Shown: positions 1 through 11,149 of the stretch, piece after piece
Layout of the letters: every line of letters starts with the position of its first letter
How positions within the stretch are numbered: the stretch's first letter is position 1
NCBI GenBank assembly: GCA_022496185.1
Contig: WTXG01000161.1
Span: 19,822 to 83,821, forward strand
DNA: 64,000 nucleotides
From: Multifurca ochricompacta
Taxonomy: Eukaryota; Basidiomycota; Agaricomycetes; Russulales; Russulaceae
Direction of reading: 5' to 3'
The notes under the pieces: generated by a model
The model's database searches: none
Seen by the model: the letters and a program-made list of their open reading frames with translations, nothing else
Told to the model about the DNA's origin: nothing
Program-made: the position numbers and the translations under genes

Positions 1-705
1 CTCTCTCTCTCTCTCCGATATGAACACCAAAAAAAAAGATCCTTACCTACTTCGGATCATATGCATGCAAGGCATTCGCCCGTCGATCCGTCGATCCGTC
101 GGTCAGTCCGTCGGTCACTCTGGAGTGTGTGGTGTCATGACGTGCCCATGCCCACGCACGAAGAATAGAATAGAAATAGAATGGCGGCTACATATATTAT
201 GCGTCCCAGCTCCAGCCGCGCTCACACACACACACACGCGCAAAACACACACAATCGGGCTCGATCGGGGCCAAGGCCAAAAAGACTATTCAGATTTCAG
301 ATCAGAGAGAGAAAGAGAGGATGGACCGGACCGGACTGGAGAGAAAAAAAGAAAAAAAGGGGGAGTAGATGGATGGATGATCAATAATCAGCTTTGTTCC
401 CGCCGCCGCCGCCGCCGCTTCTCCGGTTTTTTATTTTTTAAAGGAATTCCTCATGGAACACCTCATGGAACAAACACGGAATAAGACCTTTTTTGAGTGA
501 GTGAGTGAGTGAGACTTCACAACATTGCCGGTGTGAGCGGGTCCTCCCCCCTTGAGTTGGACGATGGTGGTGGTAGTGGTTTATGACATGTGGGTGCGTC
601 GTGCACACCATAAGCGGACAACGAGGCGGCAATGATTGAATGAATTGAATTTAGATCAGATCTAGTCGCGTCATCCATCGTTTCACTTGTCACATCTGTC
701 ACGTC
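1..705. other. Low-complexity intergenic DNA with microsatellites
   Basis: No gene is recognised. The stretch holds a CT run at 1-14, a CA run near 221-236, a CCG run at 401-418 and a TGAG run at 494-513. The longest open frame (20-484) is built from these simple repeats and has no family-like sequence. Confidence 0.6.
401..418. repeat. (CGC)n microsatellite
   Basis: Six tandem CGC/CCG triplets. A nearby TGAG tetranucleotide run lies at 494-513. Confidence 0.85.
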
Positions 706-2450
706 TGTTATCTAACTGTTTAGATCTTCTCTCAGAAATTTCCCTGGCTGAATCACTAGTGCACTTCTCTTCCTCTTCCTTACTCTTCCCCCTTCCTTTC
801 CATTGGGCGTGGCGTTGACACTAAGCAGAAAGTAACGCCTCAATTCCTGTATGCACGGGTCAAACAACAACTGAGGCCTCGGACTAACTGAATTGAACTT
901 GAACTGAACTCCTTATTCGAGATATAATCAAACATGAGACGATGAAACGATCAAAAAAGAAGATAATAGATAAGGGCCAGTGAGGCCAGAAAGCAATTTG
1001 GGCCGTCTGTGGTTAGCCTAGCCCCCCCCTCGTTCTCGCGTCGGCGTCGGAAATCGGAAAGAAAACGGTCACCGGGTATGACCCCAGAATAAGGGCAGGG
1101 TTCGGAAGGATATAGTAGGATATATCATATTTTGTTACAAATCCCGACCGGAGTGGAGTGAGGAGGTTTGTGAGGTGAGGTTGAACGTGATTTCTGGCTT
1201 GCCCTAACTACTCACATACATATGTTGCCCCATAATTCCGGAATTTCGTCTCATACATCGTTCGGTCGGACGACGACTTGCATACACCACACACGCAACG
1301 CACACCGGTCCGGTCATTGATCAGCGAAAATCATTGTTTGAATATTGAATTGTTGATATAAACGCGCACACGCGCTCTCTCTCCCTCCCTCAAAGGTGGA
1401 CGGACTGAATGGAGGTAGAAAGGGTAATTCTGCATATGTAACGTACGTGCACATATGATGAACACACACGAATGAAGAGAAGAACGAAAACTCTACCCTT
1501 TGGCGGCGCGCGTGCGAGAGGGATGGAGTAGAGGAGAATCATTATTCTACCGTCATTGGACATGAAAAAATAATACATGGAGGATGTCGAACGGACACAC
1601 GACACTCGTATATACAACCACCGTTGCACAACCGAAATCATGTTCCAGGGCGCCGTGATCTGACCGTACACGGATAGTTAGTAGTGGGACCAAGGCTAGG
1701 AAGGCAAACGGAACCCTGGATGGATCAGTCAGTCATCGACAATTCGGGTAACGTGACTCACGTGACATGTGTACTTGGCCCTCTCCCCCAACCAACTTTA
1801 CTCACTCGACGGCGACTGTTTCTTTGGTTCAAACAAGCAAAATTCTTTACTCGCCTGCATGTGATTTTTTTTTTCTTTGAATTGAAGGGTCAAGAGCATT
1901 GGAAGAGGACCCCGACGTGCCCATACCACCCTGAACATCCATCCATCAAGGCGAAGAAGAAGAAGAAGATTTCAACGCAAGCCCAAGGTATATATTTCAA
2001 TATCGAGGCGGAGTTTCGACTCCAACTACGAAGAAGAGTAGACATCTTAGTAGTAGCTTATACGAAACATATTATGTTATATTGAAACACTTCCCTTCTC
2101 CAGTGGTGCAACCTGTTCATATCGAAGATTGTCCAAGGTTTTTTAATTGATATAGATAGAGCTCGGACGAAAATTTGAGTGGCGTCTCCACCTTCATCTC
2201 TCTAGGCCTCTTCGCTGGTTTGTTATTAAAGACGTACACTCAATCGTCATCATCGTCAATCATTGCCACCATATCATGTCAACCCACGCAAGGGAAAACT
2301 GGCCTCCCGCCGTGAATAATACAAGAAGAAAGGAATAATCACAAGCCTCTCCACAATGGCATGATAGATGAAGCATGAAGATCGTCCTCCGTTGCATGGG
2401 GCTTTATTTACGTCGATGAAGTAGGTGAGGCGAATATCATCCCGAATCGA
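706..2450 (+). repeat. Direct duplication, copy 1
   Basis: This block is matched in the same orientation and order by 10129-12510. Shared landmarks include the stretch around 787-870 (pairs with 10198-10270), the stretch around 990-1200 (pairs with 10390-10580), a GT/AC-rich stretch around 1380-1500 and the stretch at 2180-2320 (pairs with 12220-12360). The copies differ by many substitutions and small indels, so the duplication is not recent. No coding sequence is recognised in it. Its ends are approximate, set where I can no longer follow the match. Confidence 0.7.
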
Positions 2451-2834
2451 TAAACACAGCCTTGGGTGAGGTTTTGAAAAAAAAAAGGAAAACCATAGTA
2501 AATGACCGGGTCTTGGGCTTGAGATTTAGTTCTCTTCCACCGCACCCAGACCCCATACTCACACATGATGCAATTTCAAAAACGCTCACGCTGCTGTTGG
2601 TAATGTTCATTCGTTTTGCAATTCTTACCCCACTTCACTCCATAATGGAGTGAGAAGATGAAAAAAAGATGTAGACTGTCCAAATTTTCCTCGTCTATCC
2701 CCATGCTCCTATTTCCAATAAAAAAAAATTACAAGTATACGAAATTCAGGTCTGGGCCAATTCCTCTGTTTTTTTTTCTATGAGCAGTACACGCAATTGG
2801 CCGTAACCCACTCCACCCCTCCCTTTCTAAACTA
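2451..2834. other. Intergenic, 3-prime flank of hydrolase gene
   Basis: AT-rich stretch with several A and T homopolymers (about 2478-2487, 2720-2730, 2769-2777). It follows the end of the minus-strand hydrolase gene. No gene or repeat is recognised. Confidence 0.5.
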
Positions 2835-4054
2835 TCATCCATCTAGAAGAGCGTCGCGTAAAAACACCGTGGCCTCATCAAACAACCCACCAAAGGTCTC
2901 TTCAGCACTGCGCTTGAGGTCGAACGAGTGGTCAAAACCGTCCAAAATATGCAACGTCGACTTCACCCCAGCATCCAGCAAGCGTGAGTGTATCACTCGA
3001 GAACTATCTGTAAGCACAGCGGTGTCTTCGGATCCGTGGATGAGAAACACAGGTGGCCATTCGGGGGTGACCCATAGTTGTGGGAAAATGGCGCGTTCCG
3101 AAACGGGCAAGGCGTTGAAAAATCGCGCGTCTTTCGTTGATATCTCTGTGTCCTCATCCTCATCTTTGGTGGGGAGCAATTCACGCAGGGTTTCGCTGAT
3201 CGAGGGTTCGTGTAAGCCGGTCCAGTAATCTAGGTATGTGCCGAATTGCAACCACAGTTGCGCAAGCACGTGACGCGGATTCGATGGTAAACCAGCCTTT
3301 GTAGATTCTCGCCCGAAGAACGTGGGTTTAGATTGTGCGATCGGCGGGAGGGTCGTAGTTGCCGGGTAAAGAAACGCGGAGTACTCCGCGGGATCCAGGA
3401 GTTCGCGGCCCAAAAAAAAGGGCTCGTTTTTTGGTGCGAGCAAGTGGGGAGACTGTAGAAAATAAAAATAAAAAGTACGTTTATTTTATTTTATTTTCAG
3501 ATATTTGTCGTGTGAATCCGTTGTTGCGCGGGGCAGTACTCACGAATACGTCCCCCCCTAAGCCGTAGATTGATAGCACGGCCAGCGGTTTTGGCTTGGC
3601 ATGAACGGCGGCGAGAAATGCGCACATCCCACCCGCGCTAGAGCCAGCGACGGCCAAGCGCGTACCATCAATCGGTGTGGTGCCCAACAAAGGCGTTTTG
3701 GCAAGGTACGCGAACAAGTCCACAACGTCTTCGAGGACGTCATGTCCCGTTCCGGGAGGCATCAAACGATAATCTGCAGAGATAAATGCGAGACCGGTTG
3801 CGGTTGTGCGCCCTGGAGCAAAAAAAATAAACAAACAAACAAAAAATTGTAAGAAGGGGAGAGGACAGACTGCAGAGCCATGTAGGAAGCCAGCTCGAGC
3901 GATCGCCCACAGTCATACCACCACCGTGAAAGAAGACGACTGCTGGGACGGGTCGGTAAGAGGTGGTGCCAGTTGGTGGTGGATAAACATCAATGTATAG
4001 TGTCAATTCGCCAACTTGCTTGTAAGCAATGGTGGTAGGGGTCACCTCTGCCAT
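2835..4054 (-). CDS. Alpha/beta-hydrolase (esterase/lipase-like, HSL-type), 3 exons
   Basis: Predicted exons on the minus strand are 4054-3871, 3812-3544 and 3452-2835. They total 1071 nt, 356 aa plus stop. Both introns are short (58 and 91 nt); the second has a perfect GTGAGT donor and CTACAG acceptor, the first a weaker GTCTGT donor. The protein shows an HGGG oxyanion-hole motif at residues 43-46, a GSSAG nucleophile elbow with Ser about 120, an Asp in HGSED at about 294 and a His in DGFDHSF at about 326. That is a complete Ser-Asp-His triad in the expected order. There is no obvious signal peptide, so it is probably intracellular. The family hydrolyses esters of small or lipophilic substrates; the substrate here cannot be read from sequence. 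It stands alone, not in a recognisable cluster. Confidence 0.88.
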
Positions 4055-5483
4055 TGTGGGTATCGTTGTTGGAGAAGAAGGAGGAAACGTAGATAGGGCC
4101 GTCTTACTACCCCAGACCAGAAATGGAGATGGGGTTTACCGTAATGTAATGTAGCCATGGGCCAGCGAGCGCGGAGATACATGAGGGGTTGAGTTTGGAC
4201 CGCGAGAACGAGATGAGAACGAGACGAGGACTCCTCTGTATAGGGTGTCGAGACGGGCCGGTGGCAACCGGATCAAAATTCACCAAAATTCAATGATTTT
4301 CTGATAGTTGCATCTATAGTGTTTAAGGGGAAACAGTTTTAACCAACAACTGACCATGATGATGATGCAGGCTAACTTATGGACTCTAGTTATTTATTGG
4401 CAAGAGTTTTCATACCCACCTGTGTTATGACCCCAGGCTTGCTGTTGAACTTACCTTTTCGTTACTTATCCTTGCTTGTATCATAGGATGGTGATTCCCT
4501 CCTTTGTTCAGGTTGAGGATGGGACAAGGCAAATTAAGATCATGTGAGAGGGAACAGATATGTTTGTATGGACAAGCTTAGCTCTGACTGATTTTTGTTG
4601 AGGTACAACCTACAACCTACTCTTTCACATACTTTAAGTACAAGAACTGGTCGCGACTTGAACTAGACCTTAAGTCTAGTTTTCTGGTTCTTACTAGATC
4701 TAGATACTCGCGAATCAATCCCCTTCGTCTCGTGCACCACGATCAGCGAACAACTCATTGTTCGCCTTCGAACTGACTTTGACCCGACACGCCACGCTGT
4801 GCATGACAATAATATCTAGCCACTCATCCAATCCTTCAACCCAGTATTCTATGTAAGTGGAGACACTATCCTTCTACCCAACCCAAGTGGTGGTGTAATA
4901 GAATGAGCGATAAAAGGAAAGCTTAAAAGAGCAAGGACAAAAGAACGGATGTAGCATGTAGCAGACACAGTGTCAGGAGAATGTGTGGTTGTGGCGCGGC
5001 AAAGGTTGTGGATTCGAGACAAGACAATAGAGAAGCAAATGAAAGCAAGAGGGAAAGGGGGCGAGTGTTGAGAAGATGGGAGATGCCGAGCGCACCGAGC
5101 TACCTGTACAGGAGTATTCCAACCGGGGGTAGAAGCAGAAGAACGGGAGATGGTTCTGGTGTGTATCGGAACAGCAAAAAAAAATGAAATCCTGAGAGTC
5201 TTCTTCGTCCAGCAGGTCCCCAGGTGGTGATCGTGTGTATACTGGCAGTGAAAGAGTAACCAGCCCTTTCTCTGGGCCAAAGTGAGCACGCACAAGGGGT
5301 GATTACGGTCATCTGGGGAGGTTCTTGATGGCCCAGGCGTAAACACGGTGGTCGCACGGGTAACTATCCTGACACTTGACACTAATCAAACAATGGTCGG
5401 AATTTGGCAAGTGTCGCGTCGCGTCTTTGGCCACATGAATTGTGGAAGCACATTATTCTCACGGGTCACGGGTCCAGAGTTCA
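4055..5483. other. Intergenic between divergently transcribed hydrolase and Crinkler-kinase genes
   Basis: This stretch should contain the promoters of both neighbours. Open frames at 4849-5382 (minus, up to 177 aa) overlap one another in several frames and resemble no family I know. A palindrome, tagaccttaagtcta, lies near 4664-4678. Nothing else is supported. Confidence 0.5.
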
Positions 5484-5496
5484 TATATTATAAAAG
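5484..5496 (+). promoter_or_regulatory. TATA-like element upstream of Crinkler-kinase gene
   Basis: TATATTATAAAAG lies about 65-77 nt upstream of the chosen ATG (5561), a plausible spacing for a fungal TATA box. It is inferred from position and composition only. Confidence 0.45.
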
Positions 5497-5560
5497 CTCC
5501 GTGTCGTGTTAGTTGTCAGTTAACCTATCTCAACTCTCTCAACAAACGACCGAAACGACC

Positions 5561-8376
5561 ATGACCACAGCACTCACCCTTTTTTGTCTGGCTGTCGATA
5601 TCAAAAAGGCTCCTATTGGGGACATCTTCAAGGTTATAGTACAATCGGATGACGATGTAATGGACCTCAAAGATGCAATCAAGCTCAAGATGGCTCCTGA
5701 ACTAGACCGCGTCGCGGTAAATCGACTAACTCTCTGGAAGCTATTAAAACCCCTGCACATCAGGAGTTTAGAAGATCAGGGTTCTTTCGATGCAACCATC
5801 CAAAGCATCAAGTTACCTGACCCAAAATCTAAACAAGCGTTCGATGGAAATGGTGCTGTTCAACTCCTTCGCTCTGCCGAGAAGCTCTCCGGATACTGGG
5901 AAAAACTTCCAAAGAGGGGCCATCTGCATACCGTCATTCAGGTGCCATGTAAGTCTCGATTGTTACTGGATTGCCGCACGTATTTAACAATAATCCAGCT
6001 GTCGCACCATCCAATTTGCCAGGTAATTTCTCAGTCACCTTGGTCTCATCGGCACATTCGCTTACAGGCGCCCTACTTGCCTTGCACCCACAGAATATCC
6101 CGTTTTAGAGGTCCTCTCTGGAAAATCCCGTGGACCACCCCCCTTCGCCGATGAGATCACATTCACTATCCCCGCGGCAAAGCGTATCCATAGCCTCCAT
6201 AACAGCGATATTAGTAAGGATGAAGTCGAAGTTGCGACAGATACCCCTTCCTTTGTTGATGATTTCCGGACGTCATTGAATCGTCAACGCGTGATCTCAC
6301 CTAATGTGAGTGCGATCACAACTCCCGTGATTCACCTTGCTGAGTTCACTTTTTATAAAGGCGACAGGGTCATCGATGCTAAGAGGATATCTTGGAGATT
6401 CGTTTGATACGTATTTTCGGGATGGAACAAATTCTGACGATCCTCCAACGGTGAGGAACAGCGAAATGGGAGTGTACTCCCATATCCTCTCTAGCTCGGA
6501 AATCCTAGCGGCGCAAAACTTTGGACATCAGAAAGAGGAGCACATTTCCACCGCTTTCCTGTACGATGTTGCGGGTGAATTTAGACGGCTGTTAAGGTCA
6601 ACGGGTAAAGCTGATTTGTGAGTTGTGATTCACGTAGGGCTTCTTTGGGATGTTGTCTGATTTTATTTGATAGTAGGACCGATTGGCCTTTCCCGCTGCT
6701 TGCTCAGCCTCGGGATGAACATGGAGAACTACGACGGTACCACCCAAGGAGCGACTTTCGTCTAGATGTCAGGGGCTTTCCGCATTGTATTATGGAAGTG
6801 ACCTCGCATGAAGGTGGTTCGTCGAACGATCAACCAGACCAGAATCGGATGATTTTGCAAGGGTCGTGCCTTGCGAGACTGGGGAAAAAGCTGTGCGACG
6901 CGTTTAAACCCGATTCCGACCCGGTTGTCATCACGGCAATATTCATTGATAAGGATTTAATTGCTCACGAATATCTGATGTATCAGCCTCCCTTGGAAGC
7001 AAAGAAGGTAAGAAAAGCAAATTGAGGATGCGTTGTGTGATTGACATATGGGATTTGTTAGGTGTTATACCACGAGAAGACTTTCAAACTTACTGATCCA
7101 ATGGAAGCATTTAAATTCGTTTTCCAGTTGTACAACCTGCTGTCAAGAGTAATCGAGGATAATGCAAGGCTGGATTGGCCCACATTATCGCTGGTTTTGC
7201 AATTGGCGGACTACATTTCTTACGATGACTATCCTTCATTGACAACTGACAAGGGAAATGGCAGCAAAAGTCGCGCAGGTGGTTCTAAGGGAACAAAGGG
7301 GGATACAAAGCAGCCAGAAACCATCTTTGAAGAAAAATTAATGCGGCAGACTCTTGAACATGCTGGGTACCAGATCACGCAGCAAGAGGACGAGCGGGTG
7401 GTCGCTCAGGTGCGCGTCCCTTTATTACTTTTCATGACTTGCAGCTCACGACTTGGATTATAGCTCACGTCGAGAATGCGCACGGCGAGCTCATCCGATG
7501 GCGCCCCGGTTGTGTTAAAACTCCTGGATGACGACACTGACAATGATGGCATGGACGAGCTGAAGATCTTGCGATACCTCAGCAGGTTCAAGGTTCCATC
7601 AAATCACGCCATCGAACTTCATGGCGTTGTCGACCTGACCATCGGAAAGGCGATCGCATTGCCGTGGAGGACTCCCCTTGTCGATTATCTCCAGTCGCAG
7701 CATCCACTTTTATCAGCGGAGTCGTTGCAGAGGCAGCTCCTGGAGGGTGTCGCGTTTCTGCATGAGCACAAAATCGCTCATCTGGACCTGAAGCCGGACA
7801 ATGTGGTGATTGACAGTGAAAGGGATCGATATTGTCCGCGACTGTCGATTATTGACTTTGGGTTGTCTGTCGTCGTCGAGGACGAAGAAACGATGATCGA
7901 AGGGTATTGCGGGACTCGAAGATGGACTGCGCCGGAGGTTGGAACATCGGATGACTCGGATACGAAGTACAGCCCTATCCTTGCTGACCGGTGGGCTTGT
8001 GGACGAATGCTTGGTTATCTCGAGGCGCAAGTCCCAAATCAGAATGTTCTGGATGGTGATGACAGTTGGGGAATCTTAGGCAGGCTATGGAAACAGCTAT
8101 TGAACTCAGATCCGAGATCACGGCCTTCTCTTTCGGTGGTGTTGGACGAATATCAACGGTATCAAAGGGACAGGATGGTTGAACGTGGCGGAGGGGAGGA
8201 CGACAGTGACGCGGTACAGAAGCGGATTGGTTTTAATTGGTACGTCTACGTTTTTCTGCGGCGCCAATGGCTTGTCTGAACATGGTGACAGTGCGGACGA
8301 TATTGTGAATGAGCCGAATTTATCAAGAATCGAAATAGATGATGGGTTTATCGGTCATTGGATCGCGTGCTCTTAG
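5561..8376 (+). CDS. Crinkler-header / restriction-nuclease-like / protein kinase protein, 8 exons
   Basis: Predicted exons: 5561-5948, 5999-6022, 6094-6305, 6361-6617, 6674-7007, 7062-7409, 7464-8239, 8292-8376. They total 2424 nt, 807 aa plus stop, and every junction keeps phase. Introns are 50-71 nt with GT..AG ends. Residues 1 to about 130 resemble the Crinkler N-terminal ubiquitin-like header, with LFCLAVD at the start and RLTLWK near 70. Residues about 295-405 contain LDVRGFPHCIMEVTSHEGG and a downstream DQNRM, resembling a PD-(D/E)XK nuclease core in which the usual Lys is replaced (EVT); this part is tentative. Residues about 525-770 are a protein kinase: VVLK (Lys 540), an alpha-C Glu (about 553), HLDLKPDN (about 627), IDFGLS (about 652), TAPEV and DRWACG. 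All key kinase residues are present. The ATG at 5561 starts the header directly. The last intron is the least certain; without it the frame ends at 8279. Confidence 0.82.
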
Positions 8377-8649
8377 CTGCGGGTGGCGGCAGTCCACGAG
8401 AGGGTACTTACCTGTGTCTTTACATTTTTTCGTTTTCTTTCACGATCGAGGCTGTGTTGAGGAAAGCTGGGCAGCAGGATATAGGATAAGATGATAACTC
8501 GTCGCGTTTGTAATTTCATATAGACCAGGTAGCAAGTTACATAAGTGTTAATGGCTATTGTTTGCAACAAATCGTCATCTGACTATTGCCTCGAGAAAGA
8601 TGGTCTGTTTATCTCATATGCTTATCATTATATCATTAACTCGATGTAG
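8377..8649. other. Intergenic, downstream of Crinkler-kinase gene
   Basis: No gene is recognised. An ATG at 8551 opens 32 codons in the same frame as the next feature but runs into TAG at 8647-8649. That triplet could equally be a splice acceptor. Confidence 0.4.
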
Positions 8650-8976
8650 AGTGAAGGTTATGTCAAAGGCTATGCGGTCGATTGGGAGAAGATCAAAAGC
8701 TTCCTCAATACCACAGATGACGCGGACCCTCGAATCGGCGACGTAATAGTTCAAATCCTGGACTTTGTCGGCAAGGGTAAATATTGGACATGCTGGGCTC
8801 GGCCCATTGAATTGCCTGGCCAATCTTCAGTCATTGTCATCTCTTTTGGTCATGGCTCCTTCGACAATGACTTGGAGAAGTTGAAAAAACGAGAGTTTAC
8901 GCCTCCGATGTATCTGGAAGAGTTAGCGGTACCTCTTCTGTCCGGTCCAGATGTTTTTGAGTTTGTGAGCTGGTGA
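8650..8976 (+). CDS. Hypothetical protein exon (108 codons open to TGA)
   Basis: The frame is open from the base after TAG (8647-8649) to a TGA at 8974-8976. It reads as a plausible globular sequence with segments such as GYAVDWEKIKSFL, DPRIGDVIVQIL, GKYWTCWARPIELPG and SVIVISFGHGSF. Codon choice is balanced rather than repetitive. There is no in-frame ATG near its start, so the upstream TAG may be an intron acceptor with a first exon further left, or the gene may be broken. I do not recognise a family. It sits on the same strand as the Crinkler-kinase gene, 270 nt downstream. Confidence 0.4.
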   Translation, partial: SEGYVKGYAVDWEKIKSFLNTTDDADPRIGDVIVQILDFVGKGKYWTCWARPIELPGQSSVIVISFGHGSFDNDLEKLKKREFTPPMYLEELAVPLLSGPDVFEFVSW

Positions 8977-10128
8977 TAAAGGTGTGTATCCCTCTGTTTC
9001 TTCTGAAAGCCGCCATAACAAGATTCATCATCTTTGTGCACGACCAGGATTTCGTGTATATTGAATCAGAATGTAGTGTAAAGCTTTTGGTACTGTAGTC
9101 ATGAAAAGGCGGACTCGGGGTTATGTGACGACGGGTTGAGTGTGGACAAGCGAAGAGTGAGGGTGGCTACAGTTTAACATTCGGCGCCTGGTGCGTCAAA
9201 TGGTATCCAGACGGATGGCGTCATCATCGTCGCTCTTTACCATCAGCCTCCAGCTCTCTCCACTCTCCACTCTTCTCGCTCTCCATTAAGCACAGCCATC
9301 CTTCTTTGTCTTGAACCACCACCATCAAGCTTGAGCCTTGCTGTACAGTAAGGCCCAAGGCAGGGCAGGGTAGCAGGCTGGCCTGTCGCTGGCGGTGACA
9401 GTAAGGAATGTCAAGGAGAAACAAAAGAAACCAGACCACTTACCAGAGGCCCGGCTCCCCAGTCAGCCTATCCCAGCTCTTGAGGTCGCTGCTCTGAAAT
9501 AGGCCTGAAGGCGGCCCGAGTCCGAAGGAGGGTGGTGGCAAAGGAGATGTTGCCAAAGATGTCAGGCCAGGTGAGGTGGCCAGGGAGAGTGTCTGTTACG
9601 AAACGCCTGTTAGACAACTCACTATGATAGCTTTTGATTCTTTTCCTCCATTCGAGAACCCCCCCTCTCATGTTCTAGACTGCAGGAAGGCAGCGCCCTC
9701 AACGCAATTCCCCTTTTTTTGGTCTCTGTTGCTTTCTCATGACGTCGTGTACCTTTAAACATATAAGTACAGCAGGAATCCAGCTCAAAGACGCCAGTCT
9801 TGAGCTTTTGTATTTTACTTGGCTTAGGACCCGGACCCGGAAATCTTATTTGTTCCTTCTTTGCTTCACAATTGTGTCGCAACTGTCTCATTACCCGAAC
9901 TACTAGACTTCAGAACGATTGAGCCAAGAACGTAACAGTGTCAATGCCCACTTCCACACGGGCAGCCACGTAGCATGGGCAGGAGAGAACGAGATGAGAA
10001 AAGGTGGCCCGGGTGAGGTTATCGCAGGAAGCGGTCTGGGGTAGGGTGGGATGGAACTGCTCGCGATGAAGCCATGGCTGGTGGCAAGCGAACAAACCTG
10101 CGAGGATCCCCTGTATCTAGATATCTGC
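8977..10128. other. Intergenic, no recognised gene
   Basis: Several short overlapping open frames occur on the minus strand (9224-9439, 9468-9671, 9622-9891). None shows recognisable motifs or a consistent splice chain. I see no RNA gene or transposon ends. Confidence 0.45.
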
Positions 10129-11149
10129 TCTGTTATCTGCTGTTTAGATCTTCTTTCATAAATTTCCTGGCTGAATTGCTCTCACTCTTCCTCACTCTTC
10201 CTCCTTCCTTTCCATTGGTGTGGCATTGACACTAAGCAGAACGGAACGCCTCAATTCCTGTATGCACGGGTCAAATAATTATTGAGGTTCAGACTGACTG
10301 AATTGAACTGAACTGAACTCCTTATTCAATAATAATCAAAGCATGAGACGATCAAACGATCAAAAAAGAAGATAAGGGCCAGTGAGGCAAGAAAGCAATT
10401 TGGGCCATCTGTGGTTAGCCTAGCCTCCCCTCGTTCTTCTCGTGTCGTCGTCGGAAAGAAAACGGTCACCGGCTATGACCCCAGAATAAGGGCGGGGTTC
10501 GGAAGGGCAGTAGGATATATCGAATTTGGTACAAGTCTTGACCGGAGTGAGGTTGTGAGGTTGAACGTGATTTCTGGGTTTTCTGGGAGACTCATACCTT
10601 GATTGTGTTGCCCAAATTCCGAATTTCGTCTCATCGTCGCATACACTACAACACACACACACGCACACCGGTCTGGTCATTGATCAGCGAAATCATGCCT
10701 TAATTTCCCCCTCCCCCCCACCCCCTTGATAAATGTGCGCGCTCTCTCTCTCTCAAAGGTGGACTGGTGATAACGCATGGAGGTAGAAAGGGTAATTTTG
10801 CACATAGTATGTGCACATATGATGGACACACATGAAAGAAGAGAAGAACAAAAACTCTACCCTTGGCAGCGTGCATGCAAGAGGGATGGAGTAGGAGAAT
10901 CATTATCTACTGTCCTCATTGGACAGATGGAAAAAATACTACATGGAGGTTGTCGAACGGACACACACACACATTCTCACACATTCTCTTTCGTTTCATA
11001 TATACAACCACCGTGCATGCATGGTGGTGGGGCCAGGCCAGGGAGGTAAAGGAACCTGGATGGATCACCCGTATCCGGTAACTCTCACCTCCGAGTCGGA
11101 GCGCTGTAATTTGATCGACAATTCGGGTAATGTAACTCACGTGACAAGC

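Noticed and set aside
20..484. 154-codon open frame at the left edge
   Set aside because: Built from microsatellites and low-complexity sequence (His/Thr, Arg runs); no family resemblance.
4849..5382. 177-codon minus-strand frame in the intergenic region
   Set aside because: Overlapped by long frames in other phases, no motif, no convincing splice structure.
9224..9891. Minus-strand gene from several short frames
   Set aside because: The frames cannot be joined by good splice sites and show no recognisable domain.
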